Below are positions 23,495 to 33,273 of a stretch of 64,000 nt of DNA, piece after piece (position 1 is the first letter of the stretch; each line of letters starts with the position of its first letter). This stretch comes from Romanomermis culicivorax (lineage: Eukaryota > Nematoda > Enoplea > Mermithida > Mermithidae), in NCBI GenBank assembly GCA_963922205.1, contig CAWUHX010000005.1, positions 1,302,001 to 1,366,000 of the forward strand, written 5' to 3'. The notes beneath the pieces were generated by a model that saw only the letters and a list, made by a program, of their open reading frames with translations, was not told the DNA's origin and made no database searches. The translations under genes and the position numbers were made by a program.

Positions 23495-23521
23495 GGTAAA
23501 GTACACAGCGGGAATGCCGTG
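23495..23521. repeat. Right terminal inverted repeat of the DNA transposon
   Basis: Read on the minus strand it starts CACGGCATTCCCGCTG at 23521, matching CACGG and several later positions of the left end. AAAT (23522-23525) follows as the second target copy. Confidence 0.7.
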
Positions 23522-23525
23522 AAAT

Positions 23526-26370
23526 GTTGCAAGGGGTTTCATTTTTCAAATTGACGGATCCTGTGGATGTTGTATGGTATATCACAGCCGGTCTTGCCAT
23601 GAACAAGACTCCTCGACAGGACTGGTCGAAGCAGCTTCAATCGTTTCAACTCGGAACGGACTGCTACGAACCAGTGGAAATCGACACCGGTATGGCTAAG
23701 TACGACAGGGATCACTGGATGGCGGACTTGAGGAATTATGAGCATGTCATGGACTCAACAAAGTTCCCTGCGTTGGAAAAGGCATGCAACTTAATTCCTC
23801 TACCATTCTTTGTTTTCTGGCCTCATAGCCGTGCCGAGTACGATTACATACTGAGGGAATTATTGAATTATAATTTCCTCAAATCCTACTCGAAGGAGGA
23901 TGCAGAATTAATAAAGAAGATGGCATGGAAGACCGATGACAGGGTTTTACAGAATTACGACATAGTAGCATCATTACCGCCAACGGAACCTGAACATGCT
24001 GTAAAAGGCAAGAGGGTTACGACCTGGCAAAACAGGTTTGGTTTTATGCCTATTCGGTTGCGCTTGCGCAACAAAATAGGTTCTCCAATTTCGACGGAAA
24101 AAGCAAAGGACAATATTACCCATAACAAGGATTATTGGGCCAACTGCTTTTTCTACGTCAGATTCTACTATGCGGAATTCGGTAGTAAAACCCCGTCACT
24201 GCGATATGGCCTATCACCAGACACGCCTACTCTTCAAACGGGTCAGATCAGATGTATACCGGCGGATTATCCGTTGTATACTATTGAATTTCCTGAAAAG
24301 TGTATTCACCGGAGGCCTCTGCCGTCGGAATTACCCATGGTTACCTATTCATACGGTAATCAAACCAAACAATCCGATTTCAGGACGAAATCCGATATAC
24401 TAGACCCTGATAATGAACCCACAGTTCAAACGGGTCTAGTGGACGAGGACGTCACGGAATTGGAGAGTGAGGAGGAAGATAATTCCGCACTCCTGGGAGA
24501 GGAAAGCTGCAAGGAGGTTGACGACGAAGACGCATTATTGTATATTTCGATCGCCGACCCCCAAGTAGCCGAATCTGCGGTGACAGCACCTTCTGTCACG
24601 CAGTTGCAACCGCAACCACAAGTTGTGACGCAGCTGCAGACGGAAATGCTGCCGCCGCCGCCTGGCTTACCTACACCACAAGTCACACAAACATCTATGG
24701 ATGCGAGTCAGTACTTGTCTAGTGTAGAAAGTCAAGCGCAATCGGAAGAAATTCCGATTACCCAGGACGAGCAGAACGTCTATGATCAGGCATATATTAA
24801 TGAGTACATGGATGCTGAAGGTGGAAAGAAGAAAGAGGAAGAGCAGACGGCAGGGACACCTAGCCATACTGTGGTGGAAACACCACAAGAGCTAGCGGCC
24901 CGGCTGGCTGAAGAGGATAAGGAAATTCAAGTATTAGCCTTGACCTGGGACAAAGAAGGTGTTCCCGGATACTATACTGCTGAGGCGATAAAAAATATGA
25001 AAATAAAAGGATTAAATGATAGGCAAATTTTCGTTAACTTGAAAAAGAAACGAAAAACAAAAGCCCGTCAGGAGAAGAAGAAGGTGGAAAAGGCAATTGC
25101 GCAGCCTGCAAAGGTTACGCAGCCGAAACCTGCCAAAACTTCTGCTCCGGCTTCAGCAACGGTATCCGTGACCACCGTATCTTCGACTACTCCTGTATCG
25201 CAGACTGTCTCTACAGGTACTTTATCGATGGCAACGAGTCAGTCCACGCAATTTGTGTCGCAGGCTACGGACACCTCTGCTTCCGGACGGCGTCAGCCTA
25301 AGGTGCAGGGAGCTCCTAGCAAGCCACAGGTTGCAGGACAAAAAGTTCAAATCTTTACACCAGGAAAAATAAAGCCGTTAACTCTGGTTACTGTTGACCC
25401 AAATCAACAAACACCAGAAATGACGGTGGAGTTATTCCGGGATGTATTGTTGGACTTTTGGCAAGTAACCAAAGATAAAAGTAGAGCCAGAGGTCCAATT
25501 TCTTTTGCTACACCGGAATTGGCGAATTATTTCTGCGACGAGCAGTTTGAAGATCCAGAGATTTGGCTGATGGTCAATAAAGCGGTCAGGACTATATACA
25601 AACTGTATCAGCCACAGTTTGATGTCCAAGGTGGATTTTTATACGACTCGCGAAATATTCCAGAGCCACTATGGGATAGGATCATTCGTGAAATTGTCCT
25701 TGAATGGCTCATGGAATATCGAGCGAGTGTCGTATTTGCAGCTGTCAGATACTTGTGTATGATGATATTCCTTATGCTTGACTATGCACCACTTACGGCT
25801 GAGCAGATCGGTAAACGATCTGTCTCAGCCAAAGTGTTTGCAAACATCATGCTGTTACAGGAATATCGGAGTGCCACTGCTTCAGATGTTTTCAAGACTG
25901 CCTATCGCTTGGTGATGTATAATTACAGTCAACAAGCGGCGGAGATGGATGTCAAAAGGTCAGGTAGCCCAAGTCCTCCGACTACTGTTAAATTTAGCAA
26001 AGTTCAGAACGATGCGGGACAGACCTTTCGGGCACCCGGACCCGCAAGCAGTCAAACTGGTGGTCAAGGAGCCACGGTTGGTATAGCCAACCAGGTCTTT
26101 GCTGGCCCCAGTTCTGGCACTGGGCAAGCCTCCAGAACCGTTCTGAAACAACAGCAACCTATACAGCATCTACAGGGTGCTAGGGGAGCTCGTGGAGGAC
26201 GGGGAAGGGGTGCCCAACCAGGCCAGTTTCATTTCAACAATCCGAACAGGGGCAGAGCTGGTTACGTTGGTGGCCGAGGTATATACCGAGGACAACACCC
26301 TCGTGGTGCATTCCGAGGTCGCGGAGGTCATCAACAAGGCCAGCAGCAAGGCGGCGGGCAGCAACAATAA
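23526..26370 (+). CDS. ORF3 of Element 1, exon 2 second part: linker, conserved helical domain, RGG tail
   Basis: This part continues ORF3 after the transposon; with 6480-6591 and 7213-8431 it gives a 1,391-residue product. The first 250 residues contain WQNRFGF and a YDY...LNYNFLKSY block, also found in Element 2 ([18 protein letters not shown]). An acidic patch follows (about 24440-24530), then a Gln/Pro-rich part and a Lys/Arg-rich KKKRKTKARQEKKK segment (nuclear signal or nucleic-acid contact). A Thr/Ser/Pro linker precedes a conserved domain of about 180 residues (about 25430-25960) with GPISF, ELANYF, QGGFLYD, AAVRYL and MIFLMLDYAP, nearly all mirrored in Element 2. The last 65 residues are RGG/RGR-rich and end in a Gln run, a typical RNA-binding tail. 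I recognise no family for the 180-residue domain. No stop interrupts the frame. Confidence 0.82.
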
Positions 26371-27099
26371 TTTTTAGCCGCCAAAATCTTGGTCAAAAAT
26401 CCTCCATTCTTGACTTCATTTCATTTATTCAAAAAATACAAAAAACACAAAAACATAAAAAATTACAAAAATCCAAAAACATTATAAAACATAAAATACA
26501 AAAATATTATTTAAACTTTTGGTTGTGTTGTTGCCTTTCAAAAAATCTCATTTTTGGCCAAGCTCATCGCTTGAGTCCACATTTTTGATTTAATATTTCT
26601 TTCACTTATTTTTTGCATTTCGTATTTTTTCTCGTATTTTAATCTCGTCATTTTGCCTCGTATATTTTTTCTTGTCATTTTTTCGGTGTCTTGTAAATTT
26701 TTCTTGTTATTTGTGCCTCGTATTTTAAAATTTTTGCTCAATATTTTCTCGCCCTACTAGTTTTGTAAATATTTGTTCGTCATATCGTATTTTAAATTTT
26801 TCGTACAAAAAATTGGCGACGAACCGAAAGGGGCGATGGAACGGACGAAAGTAGCCGATTACTGCAAGGATTGGGACGCTGCTGCCAAAGACACTCCACA
26901 TCACTCAATGGGACGAAGCGATCGACTGTGGAGGAAGGTACCTAGGAGCCTCAAGGCACGCTGGCGAAGCCAGGGAAAGTCAAGCCGGCGCAGAGTCGTC
27001 GATCCGTCAGATGCTGGATCAGTGATCGATCGTGCCGCGGCATCTCAGTGGACAGACCTAGGTAACCTTGTAAAAAGACTTGACGTTGGAGGTGGTCTT

Positions 27100-27170
27100 G
27101 ACCCGTACACCCTTCGGGGTCAGGTCAGGACGATTATGACCCGTACACCCTTCGGGGTCGGATCATAATC
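27100..27170 (+). repeat. Duplicated 22-bp unit with hairpin potential in the Element 1 3' region
   Basis: GACCCGTACACCCTTCGGGG begins at 27100 and again at 27138. The second copy is bracketed by GATTATGA (27132) and TCATAATC (to 27170), so RNA from here can fold into a stem. Confidence 0.6.
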
Positions 27171-27262
27171 TTTTTATTAAGTTGGGATCCAGTAGTAGGT
27201 CACACCGTAAAAGGTAAAAGTCCTGCTCACGGTTTCCTTCTTCACCTCCCGTTGGTCAGTTT

Positions 27263-27276
27263 CAAGGCCCGAGGGA
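27263..27276 (+). promoter_or_regulatory. Probable polypurine tract of Element 1
   Basis: GGCCCGAGGGA abuts the 3' LTR start. Element 2 has GCGCGAGGGA at the same place (minus strand, just right of 46904), so CGAGGGA is conserved between otherwise diverged elements, as expected for the plus-strand primer. Confidence 0.6.
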
Positions 27277-27871
27277 TGTTGGGGATGTGCTTACAGCAGT
27301 AGCAATCCCACATCTATGCAAAATTGGTGAATCGACAAAGTTACGATTCGACCAAAAAGAGCAATGTTTATCATTCTCGTACTTTGGTGTGTTTCGGGCG
27401 AGTCGCGTCCGTTCTAAATTATATTTGTACTGTTTCGCCTAGTAAAGGCCGACGCTGACAGCCCCACACCATACTTACATATTATTATTATCATAATTAT
27501 TTATTATTTATATTATCATTACTCGCGCATTGAGCGGTTGGAGGGAGTCGTCTTACACGGGAGCCAAGCCAAGGTGAAGCCCCAGTCCTTTTGGATATTA
27601 GTGAAGTGAGTTCTATTTATTTGTGTGAACCTATAGGAGGCATCTGGGGAGACCCTGAGTGCCCTTCGATTGCAAGAGTTAGAGTTTCCAGTTACTCATT
27701 AGTGACTGAAGGTTGTGTTTATTTCTGCTTAAGGACTGTTGCACTGTGTTCAGTTGATTGCTAATAGGAAGCTCCTTTGAGTGACCTACAGTAGTTGATT
27801 GAGTACAAGCCGATAGGACTTGAGTCATATTGCTGACATCTTCGGATCTAAGCAGAGAAGTAAACATAACA
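27277..27871 (+). repeat. 3' LTR of Element 1
   Basis: A 595-bp copy of 1735-2329 with three substitutions that I can see, followed by the target copy GTAG at 27872-27875. Confidence 0.93.
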
Positions 27872-27875
27872 GTAG

Positions 27876-30800
27876 GCGTGGCTCAACAGAAATTCCTTGA
27901 TGACTCAGTGGCTAGGCCTTCATGGACAAGAATGATTGGCTGATATAGAATAAATGTTAGTCATGCATGGAATAGATAACATGTTTTTCCTTGCTGGATT
28001 CCTTCTCCATTCTCCATTTCTATTTATAGATAATCATGAAGAGATTGGTCCTGGGGAAAAGAAAAAGAGATATTTGGGACAGAAAGAATGGGACAAAAGT
28101 GCAGTGCATAAACAAAACACTAAATGTAGACCTGATAACCCTAATTAGTTTTTTGATTTAAAACCTAAAAAATTTTTCAGGAAAAAGGAACATAAAGTAT
28201 AAAAGCCTTTTCACATTGATATTAATTCTTTTGTGCACAGTTAGGCTGGAATGTTATGAACATTCACTTGACAAATAAGCCTATTTCGCTCAGAATAGAA
28301 GTGACATTAATAATCATGATGACGCCCTAAATTGTTCAACAACCACTTATAAGAAAAATTAGGAAACTCATGGAAGAATTAATAATTCCGAGTTTGAAAT
28401 TAACATAACTTGTACTACTATTTTTTCATAACTGACATGAAACTGAATGATAAATTATTTTGACACTTTCCTCCTCATCTAATTTGTATATGTATCAATT
28501 TTTCGAACAGTATTCTTTTTATTCTGTACAAAAATATTTTTGTGTGCACAAAATCATGCATGCAATCAATAACTGATCATCAAATTTTCTCGATCAGTCA
28601 TTCAAGCAACGGAAAAGCTTTTGTTATACAAAACCCCAAAAGAACGTAAAAATGTACTACCTAAGAACTTATACACAATGTCCTCCCAAAAAGTTTACGT
28701 TGAGTATCATGTCAAAAAAATTGCTTAAACTAAAGGGCACAATGCACCCTGGAGCCCGACTACATGATAAAAATCGGTAGAAACTTTTAGTTTTGACTAT
28801 TGAAAATTTTTGTCTAGTGTATGTGTTGCTTCTTTGGTGTACTTCATATTTTGGCCGATTTTTCTTATTAAGTGTGGATGTTATTTTTGTATCAGAACTG
28901 GTGCTTAGCTGGTGTTCAAGTGCATGTCATTAAGTCACTCGTCATAATGAACTGATGAGCACAGCTTCGACATTTGAAAAAGAGCTAGATCATAATTGTC
29001 AGAAAAACATTTTTTTCTTGATATTTCCATTATGGTTTGCTGTGGTTGGCATTGTACTTATCATGCTATCGGAGTCCCATTTTTTAAAAACTGAAAATGA
29101 AGAGTAAATTTCCTTCCTTTGAGCTTTCTTCTTTTTTTGCTTCCACTCTTTTGTTTTCCGTCAGTCATTCTGTTTCGAGTAGAGCACAATAGATTTGAGA
29201 AACAGGATTAATCCTCATTTATTTCGTCTATAGTCTTTTTTCTTGAAATGCTTCCAAATAATTGAAGTGCAGATCCAGTGGCATTTAAGATTTTCACGAT
29301 TTCCTGATGAACAATATATTGTGTAGGACTGGAAATTTGTGAGCATACTGGACCAACCTTTAACATTTTTTCGAGTAAAAAATTTTACAATAAGAGCACT
29401 ATGTAAGCTGTTTTGACAGTACTAATTTGTGTCACTTTTCTATTTCGAAACATTTTATAAAAAATAAACAACAATTTCTATTATGACGTGAATTTCATGT
29501 GAAGTTTCATAAAAAAAATTTTTCAAATGGGGATCTTACAATTTACAACTTTTCTAAGATAAATTATCAATTTATAAAATACAATTTAAACAACCTTCAT
29601 CTGTTTTTGGAGAAATGGGATTGGACAATTTTGGAGAACTAAGGGAATTTCCTAAGGGGAAAAACAAAAATCAATGTTTGATTTAAAACACTCTTGGGGG
29701 AAACACGACTTTCAGGCAATCGGAACATTGGGGGAAAAGGCACCTTTGCTATATGGGGACACACCCTCCTTATAGTGCAGTGGCTGGTTATCAAGGAGCA
29801 TTATATGGTGGTACACAGTTCCTATGTGGATGCAGTCGGATTTGCTGTTTAGGATCTGACACTGATAATTGCAGTTTCCTTTATTTAGATATTCCTAGTA
29901 TTTGGGGAATAGGGATGTTTTTGGGAAATAGGGACATCCGGGGAATAGGGACACAATCATAAGGGACACATCTTTTTTAGTTGCGATTGGGGGTTTTTGA
30001 ATAGAGAATATTTTTAAGACTTTTCGTTTCTGTTATGGAACAATTTTTCTCATAGCTGGCTAGCAGATTTTTTTCCGGCCATCCAGAGTTTCTCCATTGC
30101 AGTAAGGTTTGTTATAAAAACCAATCAATTGTGTGAGAGTGCACCCATAACAAGTGAGTCTAAAAATAGTTACAAAATTGGTGGCGTCAGGATAGATGAT
30201 GAAAAATTTCGCCTTTGATGCATTTGAGAGAAAAAACAAGAAGATCCAAAATGAAAATTTGTTTTTTTTCAAAATACTGTAAGCACTATTGTAAGAGTAG
30301 CTTGAAACCAGGCATAGCATCACTTAAAGAATCCAATAGTCTGTAAAATTTTTAGAAAATTCTATGGTAAAAGAATGCACTACTTTCAGTAATACAGAAA
30401 AAAAATTTGGAGGCAGTACTTTTTTCAGTGTTTTTTAATTCATAAACATTCTGTGAAAGGCAGACTCAATGGAACCGCTAATCACAGCTTAAGATCTCTG
30501 CATCGAAAACAAAATGCGACATTGTGAATACAGCAAATGTCATTACTATAAAATTGGTTGTTGTGCTTTCTGATATTTTTCTATGTACTTTGTGCGCTGT
30601 AATAACGACCCAGGAAGCAAGAGCTGACATTCCGCAGTTTTCGATATATTTTGCCATTGTGATGCTATGCCCATTAGATAGTTATCAACGTTTTTACTAC
30701 GCACATAGCTTATCATCTCTACTACCTTATGCTGAAATTTCGCGAGCCTACAATGGCAGTAATTTTCGAGCAATTTTTACATCATGATGTTGTTTCTATG

Positions 30801-32712
30801 GTTTCTGACTTTGTTTGTGTGAGAAACTAAATTTTTGATCTAAACAGGCAATGAAGTGGCCCTGATCGTCTGACCTAGCCTGAACCTTGACTTTTTCTAA
30901 AACTTAAACATAAAATAGAAGTTATTCCTGGATTATTGAAAGGAAGTACACGCCTGTACTCTTCTGATAGATCAATTTGCATCGCTGTGGAAGCAGGGAT
31001 ATTCATCACCCCAAAAAGTTTGACATCAGTAAGATATTAACTGAATAATCAGTGGTGAAAAAGGATAAGCTTGAGATTGTACAACGACAGCTTTTCTCGC
31101 ATGAAAATTTTCACACAACCAGAGCAATTCTCAGCTGTATTTATTTACGGTTTCGTAAAATTTCCATATTCGTGCCCTGTTTTTGTCATATCTACAGTAC
31201 TGCCTCTCAAATCAAAAATGTGATTTTTTCGATTTCTAAAAGTGGAAAAGTAAAAAATGCTTTTGAATTCCAGTGAGACAATCGAAATGATATCAGTCAA
31301 GGATATTTAATACTGGATTTTTGTTTTTCTCATAAAAAAATTCGGGAGAACGGGAACAGTCCGTTTTTTACAAAATCCATGTAAAATGAAAAATGACATA
31401 GATATGTACCGACTTGAAGGTCATTTGCACAAAGCTTTTACAGTAAAATTAATTACTCTAAAAAAATCCGACTGACAATAAATGGTCTTACAAGTTTCAA
31501 AATTAAATGGTCTCACAAATTTCCCAGGTGAGCTAATTCCCAATTGAGTGATTCCCAGGTGAGCAATTCCCAATTGAGCGAATTGCCAAGTGTAAATATT
31601 CCCAATGGTGCTATTCTTAACAAGCGAATAACTGTGGTTTCCTGTACAATTCTTGTACAGTCCCACATGCTCGTGTTTCATGGTTGTAAGTGTGAAAATC
31701 TTTATGGAAAACGTAAACAAAAGAATGCTGAAACAAACAAACATCAAGAGAAAGAAAACGTCAACAAAAATGAGGACAAGAATAAGTGAAAAAATAGTGG
31801 AAAACATTAGACAAAGAAAGAAAACATGAAGACAGTGACAAAAAAGAAGCAACATAGAGAAAGAAATATATACGGCTTGTATAGTCGAATATTATTCTGG
31901 AAACTATTACGTTTTTAAATTAGTAAAAAAATGAAACAGGCAAGTAATGTACCTGTCTATAAATATATCGTTTTTAATTTCTGCACCACAAATTTGTGAG
32001 TCGACTCAATAAACATGTTGATGATCTCTCTGAAATGAAAAATTCACAAGCTTTGAATAAATGATTCCAACAACAGTGTTCATTTGTGTCACGTTGCTAT
32101 TAAAAACATTTCATAGAACATGAAGATCAGTCGATCCTCAGAAATGCTTGAAATCAAATGAGTCAGTAAAATTTGTACCAAAATTGGAATCATAGGCGGT
32201 GTGATAGCATCAACCAATAATATACTTGGCCCCCAAATTTCATGTCCTCCCACCCTAGAGCCAAAACGGTAAGAGCTAGAACCTTGGGGTTTTTTCATAA
32301 TTTCAGGCATAAGGGCAAACTATGGGTTGCCTTCTGTCATTTCGCCTCTATCTGCCAGTAGTGCTCCGTGGGGCCCCAAAAACATGCAAAAAACGCACTT
32401 TTTAAGGGCTCCCAGTCCCACTATGCCCTGCAATGGGTGTGCCATATCCAAGCTCCATACTTCGGTCTAAGCATCTTGAGAGTGCAACCTCAAATGCGAT
32501 TTTTCTTTTTTTAGAATATGGCCTTGATTCAACTACATGGTGGTCCAAAGTCCCAGAAAATGCCAAATTCCCTAATTTTGTTATATATTACTTTCAGCTT
32601 TCAAAAAATAGTTTCTTGCAGCCTTATGCACTGTGGTGCCCAGATTTTTTGCAGTTTCAATTGAACCAGTATCCTTATAGGGATTTTTGGGCTTCATGGG
32701 TTTTCGACCATT
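27876..32712. other. Repeat-bearing non-coding region
   Basis: AT-rich DNA without a supportable gene. Contents noticed are a dispersed repeat at 29226-29470; several GGGGAATAGGGAC-like words at about 29900-29950; a short tandem of CCCAGGTGAGC/CCCAATTGAG words at about 31525-31600; and a GC-richer stretch at about 32190-32480 whose open frames show no motif. Confidence 0.5.
29226..29470. repeat. Dispersed repeat, copy 1
   Basis: It shares an ordered series of words with 63142-63378: TTTTTCTTGAAATGCTTC, a TAATGAACAATAT-like word, GAACATACT/GAGCATACT, TTTTTC-AGT-AAAAATTTTA and GACAGTACTAATTTGTGTCA. The copies are diverged but colinear, as in an old transposon-derived family. Confidence 0.7.
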
Positions 32713-32972
32713 GGGAATTCAATAGACATGGTCATTTTACACGGAAAATTATCCCGAGTGTAAACAAGCATATTTGCGTGATTTTTCAGTGGGGGAATTT
32801 TCAACAGCTGGGAATTCAATTGATGTGGTCACTTCACACAGAACATTCATCCCAGGTGTAGACAAGCAGGCGTATTTTCGTGATTTTTCAGTGGATGGGT
32901 TTTTCGACTGGGGGGGGGGGGGGGAATTCAATGAATGTGATCACTTTACGCAAAATATTATCCCAGGTGTAA
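32713..32972. repeat. About 100-bp tandem repeat, two and a half copies
   Basis: Units begin GGGAATTCAAT at 32713, 32810 and 32922. They share TGTGGTCAC/TGATCAC, ATCCCAGGTGTA, ACAAGCA and CGTGATTTTTCAGTG. A run of 14 G occurs just before the third unit. Confidence 0.75.
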
Positions 32973-33177
32973 TTTTTTCTCCCAAAGAGGTTCAAATGGA
33001 CGCAGTCAGTTAGAATATTAATGTGTATGTAAATTTAAGAATTTAATTCATATAGTATGCGATGCTGGCATCCACCTGGCTATTATAAATCGATCAGCAA
33101 AGAACTAAATTTTCCTGTGTCGAAACATCAACAGAAGAATGTTCTACCAAAAAATTATTACCACATCAAGGTAAATG

Positions 33178-33273
33178 TAGTAATCAGGCAGACAATGACA
33201 GAGTTCAAGTGCATTGGATAGGCTACAACCATACACTTGACGAGTGGATGAAGAAAGAAGACTTTTTGATCTA
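33178..33273 (+). pseudogene. Chromo-barrel/Tudor-knot-like coding fragment
   Basis: A short open frame ending at 33273 encodes VQVHWIGYNHTLDEWM followed by a Lys/Glu run and a stop. The pattern (V-hydrophobic-W/Y-GYN...LDEW) resembles the chromo-barrel/Tudor-knot of MRG and MYST-type chromatin proteins. No continuing exon is evident, so it is a fragment, a lone exon or chance. Upstream sequence in another frame opens from an ATG near 33058 but has no motif. Confidence 0.3.

Larger units (their letters stand above)
8432..23521 (-). mobile_element. 15,090-bp cut-and-paste DNA transposon nested in ORF3 of Element 1 (CMC/Chapaev-like, tentative)
   Basis: Boundaries come from ORF3. The 4-bp duplication AAAT lies at 8428-8431 and 23522-23525, and removing the segment with one copy leaves ORF3 open and colinear with Element 2. 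Termini are imperfect inverted repeats: CACGGTGTTTTC on the left and, on the opposite strand from the right, CACGGCATTCCC. They share CACGG and then differ mostly by transitions. CAC-G ends with a 4-bp duplication are typical of Chapaev-type transposons of the CACTA/Mirage/Chapaev group. Inside, on the minus strand, is a seven-exon transposase gene (23022-15273) whose second intron holds a satellite array. The left 6.5 kb shows no gene. Orientation is given by the transposase. Confidence 0.88.
26371..27276 (+). other. 3' untranslated part of Element 1
   Basis: It starts with an A-rich block (about 26430-26515) with CAAAAATCCAAAAAC words that recur after ORF3 in Element 2 (minus strand, about 47600-47518). 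A GC-richer 450-bp part follows with a duplicated 22-bp unit (27100, 27138). A 131-codon open frame from 26773 has no conservation that I can see and is not called. Confidence 0.65.
1735..27871 (+). mobile_element. Element 1: Ty3/Gypsy-type LTR retrotransposon, 26.1 kb including a nested DNA transposon
   Basis: Two 595-bp direct repeats (1735-2329 and 27277-27871) begin TGTTGGGG and end ATAACA. They are flanked by the 4-bp direct repeat GTAG at 1731-1734 and 27872-27875, so they are the two LTRs of one insertion, not an element plus a solo LTR. Internal order is primer site, gag, RNase H tail/integrase, spliced ORF3, A-rich 3' region, purine tract. About 3 kb covering nucleocapsid, protease and RT is missing at about 3950 compared with Element 2, so this copy cannot transpose by itself. 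Subtracting the nested transposon and one target-site copy leaves about 11.0 kb. I could find only three LTR-LTR differences (near 1752, 1909 and 2092), so it inserted recently. Integrase type and gene order place it in the Metaviridae; the lineage is unknown. Confidence 0.93.

Noticed and set aside
26773..27168. 131-codon open frame after ORF3
   Set aside because: No counterpart in Element 2 and it runs through the duplicated hairpin unit. Treated as 3' untranslated sequence.
27277..27871. Solo LTR
   Set aside because: The GTAG duplication pairs with the one before 1735, and gag-pol-ORF3 lie in between in the same orientation, so it is the 3' LTR of Element 1.
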